44,149 nt of DNA from Nitrosomonas sp. (GCA_021774075.1 JAJFJK010000068.1:1-44149), one strand, 5' to 3'. Shown: positions 8,663 to 17,043, counted from the stretch's first letter. Numbers and translations are program-made. The notes: generated from the sequence alone by a model not told the origin.

Positions 8663-9658
8663 TTGTCACCCAAATATGTATTGAGTTTAGATGGTGGTGG
8701 CAGCCATTTATTGATTCAACTCAGCGTATTAGCCTGCTTGGAAGAAGACACAGGTACTTCGACCTATGATTTATTTGATATGGTAGCTGGTTCATCATCA
8801 GGGGGATTGATCGCATGCCTGGTTTTAGGACGATCATTGAGTGCCCACGATATTATTCATGCAGTTAAGAAAGAAAAAATGATGGATAAGATGATGGTGG
8901 AACATTGGACAAGACGATTCTTGAATACACTACAAATTCGTCCGAAATATAATGGTGTTTCAAAACGTTCAGTGCTACAAGACAGACTAGGAAGCCTTAG
9001 ACTTTCGTCACTTAGCAAACGACTATTTATTCCTGCATTTAATCTGGACAAGGATCAACTGGAGATTTTTTCCAATGATAGCCAAGCGGATTTTCTCTTA
9101 AGCGAAGTAGCTGATGCTTGTACTGCCGCACCCTCTTACTATCCGCCCGTAAAAATGGAAGATGGTGACTGGAGAATTGATGGCGGTGTCGGCATGAACA
9201 ACCCAGGGCTTAGTGCATACCTTCATGCCAAACAACATTGGAGTGAGTCTGAGATTAAAGTGCTATCCATAGGATCAGGATGGCGCAGCTTTGCCTTGGA
9301 TGGTACCAGAGCTCGTAAATATGGTGGCATTCAATGGTCAACGAAAGGAATTGCTTCTCTCATACTTAGAGAGAAAATGATTGCGAATGTCAAAATGACT
9401 GAAGAAGTCCTGGGAAACCGTATGTTGTATATCAATAATTATCTGAAAAATTATAATATGCCAGACAATATGGATTCTGCAAATAACACTGTGTTTCAGC
9501 AAAAGGCATTAGACATTGGTAAGTTGTGGTATGACTCTCATCGAGAGGAAATAAGAAAATGGTTGCAAAATTTACCGGTAGGTGGCGAATTACAATTCAA
9601 GCTGCCATCGGTACCTGAGATAGATCCCTGCAATGTGATTTCCATCGGTACTCGTTGA
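8663..9658 (+). CDS. Patatin-like phospholipase with transposon-derived C terminus
   Basis: Patatin-family lipid acyl hydrolase using a Ser-Asp dyad. The oxyanion loop DGGG is at residues 10-13, the nucleophile elbow GSSSG at 43-47 (Ser45) and the catalytic Asp in IDGG near residue 172. Translation starts at TTG 8663; a strong GGAGG six bases upstream supports it. Domain and motif spacing look intact. The last 20 or so codons (9597-9658) run antisense through a transposase remnant, so the original C terminus was probably lost and replaced. Beside the lipid-active M14/hydrolase/acyltransferase operon, it may belong to the same lipid-turnover function, but it is transcribed separately. Confidence 0.85.
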   Translation: MSPKYVLSLDGGGSHLLIQLSVLACLEEDTGTSTYDLFDMVAGSSSGGLIACLVLGRSLSAHDIIHAVKKEKMMDKMMVEHWTRRFLNTLQIRPKYNGVSKRSVLQDRLGSLRLSSLSKRLFIPAFNLDKDQLEIFSNDSQADFLLSEVADACTAAPSYYPPVKMEDGDWRIDGGVGMNNPGLSAYLHAKQHWSESEIKVLSIGSGWRSFALDGTRARKYGGIQWSTKGIASLILREKMIANVKMTEEVLGNRMLYINNYLKNYNMPDNMDSANNTVFQQKALDIGKLWYDSHREEIRKWLQNLPVGGELQFKLPSVPEIDPCNVISIGTR

Positions 9659-9929
9659 TGTTCGCCTTGCCCAGCAGATCATTTCCGCTGAGGCTTAATG
9701 GGGGTTCACCATCTAATGCAGCGTGAACACGGTAACCGTTATAGTAGTCTTTGAAGGCATCGAGTTTCTTTTCTAAATCATGCCCATTCCAAAACAGAAC
9801 CTGACCAAGATACTCGCGCCTGAGAGTGCCGATTAGCCTTTCGACGAATGGATGCGACACTGGAACATGCGGGACCGTTTTGATTTCGTCGATCTCCAGT
9901 ATTGGGTAAAAAGTTAGGAAAGACCCCAT
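9597..9929 (-). pseudogene. C-terminal fragment of an rve-type integrase/transposase
   Basis: About 100 residues match the C-terminal end of a DDE (rve) transposase of the IS3/IS481-like type: HPFVERLIGTLRREYL, then FKDYYNGYRVHAALDGEPPLSL and YRWKSHCRDLSQVP. The final catalytic Glu is in the FVERLIGT segment, but everything upstream, including the two catalytic Asp residues, is missing, so it cannot be active. Its 3' end overlaps the patatin gene antisense. It marks an insertion-deletion scar between the lipid cassette and the RES toxin locus. Confidence 0.75.
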
Positions 9930-10031
9930 CTTTGGATGCCGGGATTTCAGCCATCTTCCAAGGCCTCCCCCGCTTTTTTATGCTCTCGTATCTAATTGAT
10001 ATAAATATATTTTAATTCTTCAACAACGCCT

Positions 10032-10505
10032 TTATCTTGTGCGCGGATCATATGTCCAGCGTTTTAGCTTCTTCGCATGAAGTTTAGCCGCATCTGGATG
10101 AGTCGGATTAATAAGTATATTTAGCTCATCGGGAACGATAACAGAGGGCACAATTAGCAATGCGGAAGTGCGTGCAGCCGCCCATGATTCGCCGGCATCC
10201 TGACTAACCATTCCAACAGGGATAGCATCCCAGCCTACATGGTTCTCCGGGTTGAATACACCTGCTTTTTTCCAGGTCGTATCTGGCACTTCTATCTTTA
10301 CCAAATAACGATTAAGAGGCAAATCTCCGGCTGCTAAGTGCACCAGTGTCTCAAGATAGGCAAGTGCTACTGAGCTGGAAGTATATACCATCGCCGTACC
10401 TTTACGGTTCCAACGACCACCGGAACAGAGTGCACCTTCTCCGCTCAAATCTAGAGCGGTATAGTCAGGGGTGTCAACCCCTATACGCCAGATTATGACA
10501 CTCAG
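10032..10505 (-). CDS. RES-domain toxin
   Basis: RES-family toxins degrade NAD+ (MbcT type) and pair with Xre/MbcA/ParS antitoxins. The conserved features are present: VIIWRIG at the start of homology, GGRWNRKGTAMVYT with the Arg, LAYLETLVH with the Glu, and LLIVPSVIVP with the Ser. The antitoxin ends at 10502. No ATG, GTG or TTG lies in frame near the start of homology; the only upstream one is ATG 10589, deep inside the antitoxin gene. A CTG at 10505 sits in a CTGA overlap with the antitoxin stop and has GGAG about 8 nt upstream, giving the usual RES length (157 aa). I prefer it, with low certainty about the start. Confidence 0.82.
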   Translation of the reverse strand: MSVIIWRIGVDTPDYTALDLSGEGALCSGGRWNRKGTAMVYTSSSVALAYLETLVHLAAGDLPLNRYLVKIEVPDTTWKKAGVFNPENHVGWDAIPVGMVSQDAGESWAAARTSALLIVPSVIVPDELNILINPTHPDAAKLHAKKLKRWTYDPRTR

Positions 10506-11020
10506 GTGTAGGCTCCGCTTTGCATTTTCATAAGCAGGTTGGAAATGAGCTCTTGTCCCTCTCCGGTATCCATAAAGTCCGCCGGGCATTGGCCGTCCAG
10601 TGCGGGGAGTGGTCTATCGAGCCAGTTTGCTACCCATTTGGCGGGTTCAAATCCTTTGGGATCACCTGACTGTTCGACCATGAGCTGGACCTGACCGACG
10701 AGCTTGGAGAAGCCGATGACACGTTCACCTTGTTCGGTTGAAAGCCGCTGATTAGCGCGCATTTTTCGATTAATTGTAGCCCTTCGCAAACCCAATACTG
10801 AGAAAAGCCGTGCTTTCGTACGCCCGCTAGACTTGGCAAGATTAGTCACATCTATGGCAGAAACACCTTTCTTAATAATCTTGATACGTTCTGTTGGCAT
10901 CATCCGGTAGATATCGGCGAAGTTCATTACATTTATTTCTCTGAGCTTAACAGCAGCTTTCTTGCCAAGCATCTTCCGCGATTCTGCTGTTGTTTCACCC
11001 TTTTCAGTAGACGTTGTCAT
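10502..11020 (-). CDS. Xre/ParS-type antitoxin partner of the RES toxin
   Basis: A 172-aa protein of the MbcA/ParS/Xre antitoxin type. Its central region (SVLGLRRATINRKMRANQRLSTEQGERVIGFSKLV) is the characteristic Xre-like plus toxin-binding segment, and the C terminus has the DUF2384-like AKWVANWLDRPLPALDGQCPADFM. The start MTTSTEKG at 11020 follows AAAGGAGAGGG; a further 41 upstream codons are open but unsupported. It precedes and overlaps the toxin, as in other antitoxin-first operons, and probably autorepresses the operon. Confidence 0.82.
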   Translation of the reverse strand: MTTSTEKGETTAESRKMLGKKAAVKLREINVMNFADIYRMMPTERIKIIKKGVSAIDVTNLAKSSGRTKARLFSVLGLRRATINRKMRANQRLSTEQGERVIGFSKLVGQVQLMVEQSGDPKGFEPAKWVANWLDRPLPALDGQCPADFMDTGEGQELISNLLMKMQSGAYT

Positions 11021-11143
11021 AACCCTCTCCTTTGAGTCTTTATTTTGTCTCATTTGATACATTCTGTCAATTAGAGGGCGTTTGGCAATGAGAGCATAAC
11101 CACGGGTTTGTGTTCTGAACACTATATGAATTAGAGTAGCCAT

Positions 11144-11185
11144 AGTGTTTTAATCATAAGGTATTCACTTATGGATTAAAACACT
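11144..11185. repeat. Long inverted repeat between ArdC-like gene and antitoxin
   Basis: A near-perfect inverted repeat: the left arm at 11144-11160 begins AGTGTTTTAATC and the right arm at 11168-11185 ends GATTAAAACACT, differing by a single extra base, around a spacer of about 7 nt. It lies 3 bp past the ArdC-like gene stop and upstream of the antitoxin. It could be an AT-rich terminator, an operator of the toxin-antitoxin operon, or both. Confidence 0.6.
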
Positions 11186-11187
11186 TA

Positions 11188-14076
11188 CTATCTGACCAAT
11201 GTCCGTCTCTGCTTTTTACTCTGCTGATCTTTTTCAGCAAGACTTTGTAGTTTCTCAACCTTGGCTTGTTCAGATATTTTCTTAATAACCGAATCTACTT
11301 GGCGTTTAACCGCCTCAATACCTAAAGTGCTTTTATTGGCCAGATCATTAAAATCACTTAATTTCTGTGTGACTTGTTCATTAGGTGCGAAGGTCGCAAA
11401 AACCGCAACACCATTAACAAGTTCTGCCGCTTCCAATGCTTTTTCCTTGCCAGGATTTTTACTATTTACAATTTCCTGACTACGGTCATCATCACCGGCG
11501 ATAACAATCTGTTTCTGTGGGTATTTTTCATGTAAAGCAAGAGCTACTTTAGGCAGGTTCCCTGAATCAAATGCGGCCACAACGGGATGATCCAGGGCTT
11601 TGGATAATGTGTCTGCGGTCGCATAACCTTCAGCAATCACAATGACAGGTGTCGCATCAAGCGCGGCCACACCTTGGTTTTTGCTATCGACCACATGAAA
11701 ATTACTTTCTTTTTTGCTACCTGTTGCAAAGAACTTAGCGCCGCTTGGCTGTATTGTTTGTACGCTCCAAGTCTCTCCATTGATATCTTGCGCTGGTAGC
11801 AATAAGTCCCCTGCTGTTAATACAATATTGTCTGGATTGGATTCACGTAATGCCTTGGATTCCTGCCAGTCTTTACCGATTTTTATTATGGCGTCTTTGG
11901 GTAAATCATCTGCATTTTCCGGCACGATCTTTAAATCCCCAGGCCGCGCATTCTTTGTTTGTAGGTAGGGGTGATTGGCACTAGCCGATGGTGCGATAGC
12001 AAGCAACGCTTTGATGCTATCCGCAACTTTCAATTGCTGCTCATGCTGCACGGCTTTTCTATTTTGCTGATTGATGGCAGCTTGTGCGCTAAGTTCTGCT
12101 TTTTGTCCATCATTTAAGGTATAGCCTTTGGCATTCCAACGTGTCTCTATTCCTGTACGGTTATTCTTAAAATATCCGGCAGGATTGCCATCAAGATGTC
12201 CCACATAGAATCCTGATTTCTCAGCTGCTTTATCACCTTCAACTTTGATTCTTTGCTTGGTGCCATCCATCACCGGATGATTGCCGTCAACAATACAACC
12301 ATTAGCGCGTAGTAATTCAGCAAACTCTACCCGAGGGTCAATTGCGGGTTCTTGCTGATTGGTTACATTCTCAGGCATCCAGCGTTGCAATGCCTGGATA
12401 TCGGCCTTCTCTCCTACAAACCAAGATTTTTGGTTGTTATCCCACATTGCACCAGCAGCTTTAGCCTGGTCTTTTTCCGCATAATGGACGACCAGATATT
12501 GACGTGTGGCCACGCCTTCTTTTTCATTGGTTTTTTGGCCTGGAACATTCTGTTCAACTTCATCGGATTGTTTGTTTTTCATATCTTTAACCTGATTTCG
12601 TAATTCCTGTTCTTTATGCATTGCAATACCTTCAGCTAATTTTCGATCTTCCTTAGCTGCCGATATGTCCTCGATTGTGCTACGTGGGTCTTGTCGGACA
12701 CGATCTTCAAGTACAGATGCAAACTTGACGGCCTTCTCGAACTCATTCTTCTCTGATGCGGCATCAATCAACTTGAGTTGGTCAACCAATTGTTCTGCTT
12801 CTTGTTCCGAATGAATAGTTTTCAGCAATTTAAACGTTTGATCGTTACGTTGTGCATAAACGCCCTTTTCATCCGTATCCATTGAGTAACCTTGCACATT
12901 AATGCGCCCATTCCAATCAGCAGGAATATTAATACCCATCTTGTCCTTGGCAACTTCTACAAATTCTTGTTGATCAAGGTTGCCATTTTGATAGAATTTT
13001 CTGGCATCTGCTACCAGGTTAATTGCATCCACCTCAATTGATGACATGTCCGCCATCAAATTTTTGAATGTTTTTGTATTTTGGGCGGTTACTGTTGCTA
13101 AATCTGGCGAAAGGGATTCTGTGCGTGTGGTGTTTGGCTGGATTGGCATATTTATATTGTCTTGCGCCTGAACAACCGTTTGTGTTTGTGTCTGAGACAA
13201 TGACATGACGTAATCCTGAATTTTTTCAGCGTCGCTAGCCGCACGAAATATTTCTTTGGGATCTTCCTCCAATACCTTTATCCATGAGCCCACATAAGCA
13301 GCATGTTGCCCAGGGTCATGACCAATCCCTAGTTCACTACCCATGATCATACTGGCAATTTCTGCGCGTAATTCTTCTTTTGCGTATGCTTCGCTACCAA
13401 ATGGATTACCCAGATCACGACTAAGACGTGATTCATGTCCAGTCCAATGACCCAGTTCATGCAGTGCTGTTGCGTAATATTGATCCTGTCTTTGAAATTG
13501 CTCTTTGTTCGGTAGGTGAATCTCGTCAGATGATGATCGGTAAAATGCTTTATCATTTTGGCCATGATGGATTACGGCATTGGATGCCTTTAATATTTGT
13601 TCAGCACGGTCTATCGGTTCCCAATCAGGGGTTTTAATCTCAAGTTTGGGTAAATTATCAAGCTGTTCAGCATTAAACACTGTGGCGTAAAACGCTTTTG
13701 GGCGCGCAAGTTTTACCTGCTCTTTTATTTGCTTGCCATCGCTGTTTAGAACAGGATTGCCGTTATCGTCTTTTTTGGGACGTTCTTCTGTGAATTTCCA
13801 GTACTGTACTTGTGTGCCTTTTTCGCCTGGACGTACTTGTGCGCCAAGGCTTGTTGCCTGTTTATAAGTCATCCAACGTGGGTCAGAGTGCCCTTTACTC
13901 ATCAGATGGATGGTATTAATTCCACGGTAGCGTTTACCAGTCGATGGATTATTGGGTAATGTTAAAAGCGGATCACCAGGTTTCCACGGTTTTTGCCAGG
14001 GTGCTGTACCCTGCTTCAATTGTTTAATCAGACGATCAGCAACTTGTTCATGAAAAGCTCTTTTGTTCGTGTTCAT
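11188..14076 (-). CDS. ArdC-like ssDNA-binding/zincin protein fused to TOPRIM domain (TraC-type)
   Basis: This 962-aa multidomain plasmid protein begins with an ArdC N-terminal ssDNA-binding region (residues 1-140). A zincin metallopeptidase domain follows, with HELGH at 206-210. After a linker rich in charged residues there is a DUF5710-like module (YLVVHYAEKDQAKAAGAMWD), then a TOPRIM domain (IAEGYATADTL near 810, DSGNLP, AGDDDRSQ) as in conjugative primases. ArdC proteins protect incoming ssDNA from restriction; TraC-type TOPRIM proteins prime transferred strands. I infer a leading-region protein carried into recipients. It overlaps the small upstream gene by ATGA. A separate primase catalytic zinc finger was not seen, so priming activity is unproven. 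Confidence 0.85.
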   Translation of the reverse strand: MNTNKRAFHEQVADRLIKQLKQGTAPWQKPWKPGDPLLTLPNNPSTGKRYRGINTIHLMSKGHSDPRWMTYKQATSLGAQVRPGEKGTQVQYWKFTEERPKKDDNGNPVLNSDGKQIKEQVKLARPKAFYATVFNAEQLDNLPKLEIKTPDWEPIDRAEQILKASNAVIHHGQNDKAFYRSSSDEIHLPNKEQFQRQDQYYATALHELGHWTGHESRLSRDLGNPFGSEAYAKEELRAEIASMIMGSELGIGHDPGQHAAYVGSWIKVLEEDPKEIFRAASDAEKIQDYVMSLSQTQTQTVVQAQDNINMPIQPNTTRTESLSPDLATVTAQNTKTFKNLMADMSSIEVDAINLVADARKFYQNGNLDQQEFVEVAKDKMGINIPADWNGRINVQGYSMDTDEKGVYAQRNDQTFKLLKTIHSEQEAEQLVDQLKLIDAASEKNEFEKAVKFASVLEDRVRQDPRSTIEDISAAKEDRKLAEGIAMHKEQELRNQVKDMKNKQSDEVEQNVPGQKTNEKEGVATRQYLVVHYAEKDQAKAAGAMWDNNQKSWFVGEKADIQALQRWMPENVTNQQEPAIDPRVEFAELLRANGCIVDGNHPVMDGTKQRIKVEGDKAAEKSGFYVGHLDGNPAGYFKNNRTGIETRWNAKGYTLNDGQKAELSAQAAINQQNRKAVQHEQQLKVADSIKALLAIAPSASANHPYLQTKNARPGDLKIVPENADDLPKDAIIKIGKDWQESKALRESNPDNIVLTAGDLLLPAQDINGETWSVQTIQPSGAKFFATGSKKESNFHVVDSKNQGVAALDATPVIVIAEGYATADTLSKALDHPVVAAFDSGNLPKVALALHEKYPQKQIVIAGDDDRSQEIVNSKNPGKEKALEAAELVNGVAVFATFAPNEQVTQKLSDFNDLANKSTLGIEAVKRQVDSVIKKISEQAKVEKLQSLAEKDQQSKKQRRTLVR

Positions 14077-14288
14077 TTTGCACCTCCGCTTTGGAGTTGA
14101 TCCATCGTGCTATCCAATGCATCTTCTAGACTCAAAGCGTCTTCTTCAAATGCGCCTAGTCGTTCTGCCTCAGCAGCATTAAATACAGCCTCAAAGCCTG
14201 GTGTTTCCATGTCGGACAGTTTTTCATCTATGACTTCATCCATGTACTTCAGGTCTTCTTCCGACATTTCGGTTTCTGGTTTACGCAT
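14073..14288 (-). CDS. Small acidic protein upstream of ArdC-like gene
   Basis: A 71-aa acidic protein (MRKPETEMSEEDLKYMDEVI at the start) with no motif I recognise. The ATG at 14288 has GGAG about 9 nt upstream; an alternative GTG lies nine bases earlier. It overlaps the ArdC-like start codon by ATGA, so the two are translationally coupled. Its negative charge could suggest a DNA mimic or a partner that buffers the metallopeptidase, but that is speculation. Confidence 0.65.
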   Translation of the reverse strand: MRKPETEMSEEDLKYMDEVIDEKLSDMETPGFEAVFNAAEAERLGAFEEDALSLEDALDSTMDQLQSGGAK

Positions 14289-14349
14289 GAGATTCACTCC
14301 TTCAAAAAAACAAATGCACTATAGGATTGCTGCTTTAAATTAAGTCACG

Positions 14350-14365
14350 AACAATGCGCATTGTT
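14350..14365. promoter_or_regulatory. Perfect 16-bp palindrome, candidate operator of the ArdC operon
   Basis: AACAATGCGCATTGTT is a perfect palindrome about 60 bp upstream of the small acidic gene. A possible -10 (TATAGT on the minus strand) lies between it and the gene, with the palindrome near or just upstream of the -35 position. This suits a repressor or activator site. Confidence 0.55.
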
Positions 14366-14389
14366 TATGCTCAACTTAGGTTGGTTACA

Positions 14390-14426
14390 CACAGTGTTAT
14401 CCCCGGAATTTGTGGATAACACTGTG
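14390..14426. promoter_or_regulatory. 13-bp inverted repeat between trbN-like gene and ArdC operon
   Basis: CACAGTGTTATCC (14390-14402) and its exact reverse complement (14414-14426) flank an 11-bp spacer. The right arm, extended leftward, includes TTGTGGATAA, which also reads as a DnaA-box-like sequence. There is no T-run after the stem on either strand, so an operator is likelier than an intrinsic terminator, though it could end trb transcription. Confidence 0.5.
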
Positions 14427-14460
14427 AATTACAAATTGAGAATAAACACAAAAAAATGCA

Positions 14461-14901
14461 TTATTCTTCTTTACTATTTGCTGTGGCCAGGTAGTTCTCC
14501 AACCAGTCCGCCCATTGAACGGCCTTAACGATTAAGTCGGCACGATACTTTGAATTATATTTTGGCGTACGAGAATGATAGTTTGACGCTTTCGTCCAGA
14601 TATCACCCTCGTCATTTTGGATGTGTTGACGTACCCGCCAGGCTGCTAAATCAAATGGATAACAACCGGACTGTGCTACATCGTCAGTTGTTATCCCGTA
14701 CCGTGCTAAATCACCCAGGTAAGCCGTATTAAATTGCATTGAACCGACATCATGCGTTCCATTGCTGTTAAGTACCCATTGACCAGGTTTGCCGCCTTCT
14801 TTTTCTGCTATGGCCAATAAAATATTGGCCGGGATTCCATATTTCATGGCTGCTGTGACCAAGCAGATAACCTGTTCTTGCATGGCTGGCGGCAAATCCA
14901 T
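14461..14901 (-). CDS. trbN: Lytic transglycosylase of the transfer apparatus (TrbN/VirB1-like)
   Basis: A 146-aa SLT-fold protein. ILLAIAEKEGG carries the probable catalytic Glu, and HDVGSMQFN with the downstream WRVRQHIQND are typical of VirB1/TrbN muramidases that open peptidoglycan for the conjugation channel. No clear signal peptide is seen at the annotated start, so export may be non-standard or the start may differ. It is the last gene of the trb operon, 3 bp after the OmpA-like lipoprotein gene; in RP4, trbN follows trbM directly. Confidence 0.8.
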   Translation of the reverse strand: MDLPPAMQEQVICLVTAAMKYGIPANILLAIAEKEGGKPGQWVLNSNGTHDVGSMQFNTAYLGDLARYGITTDDVAQSGCYPFDLAAWRVRQHIQNDEGDIWTKASNYHSRTPKYNSKYRADLIVKAVQWADWLENYLATANSKEE

Positions 14902-14904
14902 TGT

Positions 14905-15564
14905 TTATGGTTGTTGCTCTGGCTCAAACATAAAAACCTCTATCCGGCGATTTTTTGCACGGTTGGTGGGGCTATCATTGGGTACTATTGGATCATAAGA
15001 ACTACGGCCATCAATAGCTATACGAATAGAGGGTATGCCCTGACTCGCTATATATGCGCGTGTATTTCCCGCACGGTTAACCGAGAGTGGATTATTTACC
15101 TGATCGCTACCCGTATCATCGGTATGACCGACAATGAGTACTTGTGAAGTCGGATTACTCGCTAAACCGGTAGCCACACTATTCAAGACTGGATACATAT
15201 TTGGTTTGATTCTTGCGCTCCCACTATCAAAAGAAGCATCCCCCGGTATATTCATTTTTAGTAGATTATTATCAGTTTGCGTGATCTCAATACCTGTACC
15301 GGCTGTTACCGCTTCCAAGTCTCTTTTTTGTTTTTCCATTCTGCTAGACCAGATATAGCCCCCTACTGCACCCACACCGGCACCAATACCTGCACCAAGG
15401 GCTGGATCACCTGCGATAGCACCAATTACCGCACCAACTGCGGCACCTATGCCGGTACCTGCTGCTGTGCCCTGTGCGGTATTGCGTTGTGATTCATTCA
15501 GGTTTGCGCAACCGCTAAGAGAGAGTGCGATTACTACTAAAAAAACAATAAATTTCTTACACAT
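14905..15564 (-). CDS. OmpA-family lipoprotein with glycine-zipper segment
   Basis: A 219-aa lipoprotein. The signal peptide ends in the lipobox LSGC (Cys19). Residues 32-70 form a glycine-zipper segment (GTAAGTGIGAAVGAVIGAIA and repeats). The C-terminal 110 residues are an OmpA-like peptidoglycan-binding domain (FDSGSARIKP, VGHTDDTGSDQVNNPLS, NRAKNRRIEV). It would sit in the outer membrane and hold the cell wall. It lies inside the trb operon between trbM and trbN, where RP4 has nothing equivalent, and may anchor the secretion channel to peptidoglycan beside the transglycosylase. Confidence 0.88.
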   Translation of the reverse strand: MCKKFIVFLVVIALSLSGCANLNESQRNTAQGTAAGTGIGAAVGAVIGAIAGDPALGAGIGAGVGAVGGYIWSSRMEKQKRDLEAVTAGTGIEITQTDNNLLKMNIPGDASFDSGSARIKPNMYPVLNSVATGLASNPTSQVLIVGHTDDTGSDQVNNPLSVNRAGNTRAYIASQGIPSIRIAIDGRSSYDPIVPNDSPTNRAKNRRIEVFMFEPEQQP

Positions 15565-15582
15565 GACAGCCCCCTTTCTTAA

Positions 15583-15873
15583 TTAAATAACACGACCATA
15601 TTTCTTATTAATCTTGTCTCCCCAACCATTGTTGGATGAACATTTATTTAAGAATTTTCCACGGGCTTTAAATGTCTTGCTAAAACTAATCCCGCCATGT
15701 TTCTTAAACTTAATAATGCTGAAATAATCTTTGACAGGTTTACTACAACTACTCACAACACCTGATCCTTGCAACATTCCCGCCATACACAAGACTGTTG
15801 TACAAGAATCTTTCGCTTGAGCCGGTGTGGTTGTTAAAAACATTAAAACTAAAAGAGTAAGAAGCTTTTTCAT
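15583..15873 (-). CDS. trbM: TrbM-like periplasmic transfer protein
   Basis: A 96-aa protein with a cleavable signal peptide (MKKLLTLLVLMFLTTTPAQA) and a cysteine-containing mature part (CTTVLCMAGMLQG, later SSCSKPV and NKCSSNNGWGD). The VLCMAG motif and paired Cys residues fit the TrbM/KikA family of mating-channel accessory proteins. Its place directly after trbL matches RP4 order. It is shorter than RP4 TrbM, consistent with a minimal version. Confidence 0.75.
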   Translation of the reverse strand: MKKLLTLLVLMFLTTTPAQAKDSCTTVLCMAGMLQGSGVVSSCSKPVKDYFSIIKFKKHGGISFSKTFKARGKFLNKCSSNNGWGDKINKKYGRVI

Positions 15874-15918
15874 GTCTAAGTCCTTTTGCTTGGTAGTATT
15901 AACAGGTTTTTATTGTGG

Positions 15919-17043
15919 TCATTTAAAATGGGGGTTTGACAAGCCCTTGCTTTTTCTTGGGGTTGTGCTGAATTCTCCCCCTCCTGATCCCGAAGATGCA
16001 TTCTTAACAGCATCTATTGCACTATTGCCGCCTTTTCCTCCACCCAGTATTGATGCGATTGAACCCAGGGCACTTGCCGCCTTGGTCATTCCCATACTTG
16101 TAACAGCCATTGATGTGGCCGCTGCGCCCATTACTTGACCACCACTGTAGTTACTCACCCCGCTACTATTGAAACCACCGCCGGTAACAATTCCTGACAG
16201 CATTGGCGGTATTTTTGATGCCAAGACATAAAATGCAATAGCAAAAATTAACATGACCACGAGTTCTTCAAGGCTCATTAGGTTTTGACTCATTTTTCCG
16301 TAATAAATATTCAGAAAATCGCCACCGATACCAATGATTAGCGTCATGGCAAGTATCTGTATGCCGACACTTAATACCGTCCTGAAATAATTAATGGCGA
16401 TGTCTGATGTCCACCGTGCACCACCAAAGCCTAAAAGGAAAATACCAGCATACAAAAGCACCCAGGCAGAAATAAGTAGGAACAATACATTGACTGCAAT
16501 GATGGTCAAGATAACCGTAATGACTAGCACAAGAATTGCTGCAATAATGCTGTCAATAGGATTCCAAACTGATAAGCTCTGACCAAGTTGATACCATATT
16601 CTTATGACGACATCTATAATGTTGCCGTGCGCCGAACCAAACTGCCCCGAAGCTTGATTACCCAATACCTGCATGGAATCAATGATGGTGCCACCAATAT
16701 TCTGACCTGACACGGCATTAGTCAGTAACCAGAAGAAAAACCCTGTGAAGATGATAAAACGGGTAAATTCAGCAAAGAAATCTCCAATATCGGCCTTGCG
16801 TAGAATCATCATGCCAAACGTCCAAACCATGGAAATTAATACCAGTGTCCAAAACAAGCGGGTTGCCGCCGATTCTAGTACGGTCTGCCAGCCTTTGGCT
16901 TTATTACCAAACTTTTGGGCGACCTCATCTAAAATATTTTGACCTGTCGCTGGATCAATATAGGACAGATCAGCAAATGCGGCGGTAGAAACCAGCGTCA
17001 AGGTCAAGCCACTAAAAAAAGGATATAGATTTGGTTTGTTCAC
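15919..17043 (-). CDS. trbL: TrbL/VirB6-type inner-membrane channel protein
   Basis: A 374-aa polytopic protein with an N-terminal signal-like segment, about five to six hydrophobic helices between residues 45 and 290 (for example LFWTLVLISMVWTFGMMIL and IIAAILVLVITVILTIIAVN), and a glycine/serine-rich soluble C terminus. This is the TrbL layout for the inner-membrane pore of P-type conjugation systems. It is shorter than RP4 TrbL, mostly in the C-terminal tail. It follows the TrbK-like lipoprotein gene by 23 bp. Confidence 0.9.
   Translation of the reverse strand: MNKPNLYPFFSGLTLTLVSTAAFADLSYIDPATGQNILDEVAQKFGNKAKGWQTVLESAATRLFWTLVLISMVWTFGMMILRKADIGDFFAEFTRFIIFTGFFFWLLTNAVSGQNIGGTIIDSMQVLGNQASGQFGSAHGNIIDVVIRIWYQLGQSLSVWNPIDSIIAAILVLVITVILTIIAVNVLFLLISAWVLLYAGIFLLGFGGARWTSDIAINYFRTVLSVGIQILAMTLIIGIGGDFLNIYYGKMSQNLMSLEELVVMLIFAIAFYVLASKIPPMLSGIVTGGGFNSSGVSNYSGGQVMGAAATSMAVTSMGMTKAASALGSIASILGGGKGGNSAIDAVKNASSGSGGGEFSTTPRKSKGLSNPHFK

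Noticed and set aside
11021..11143. Longer antitoxin start at 11143
   Set aside because: ATG 11020 has a strong ribosome site and the extra 41 residues show no family similarity.
14411..14420. Second replication origin at the DnaA-box-like sequence
   Set aside because: The sequence is one arm of a perfect inverted repeat with no iterons or AT-rich unwinding region nearby.
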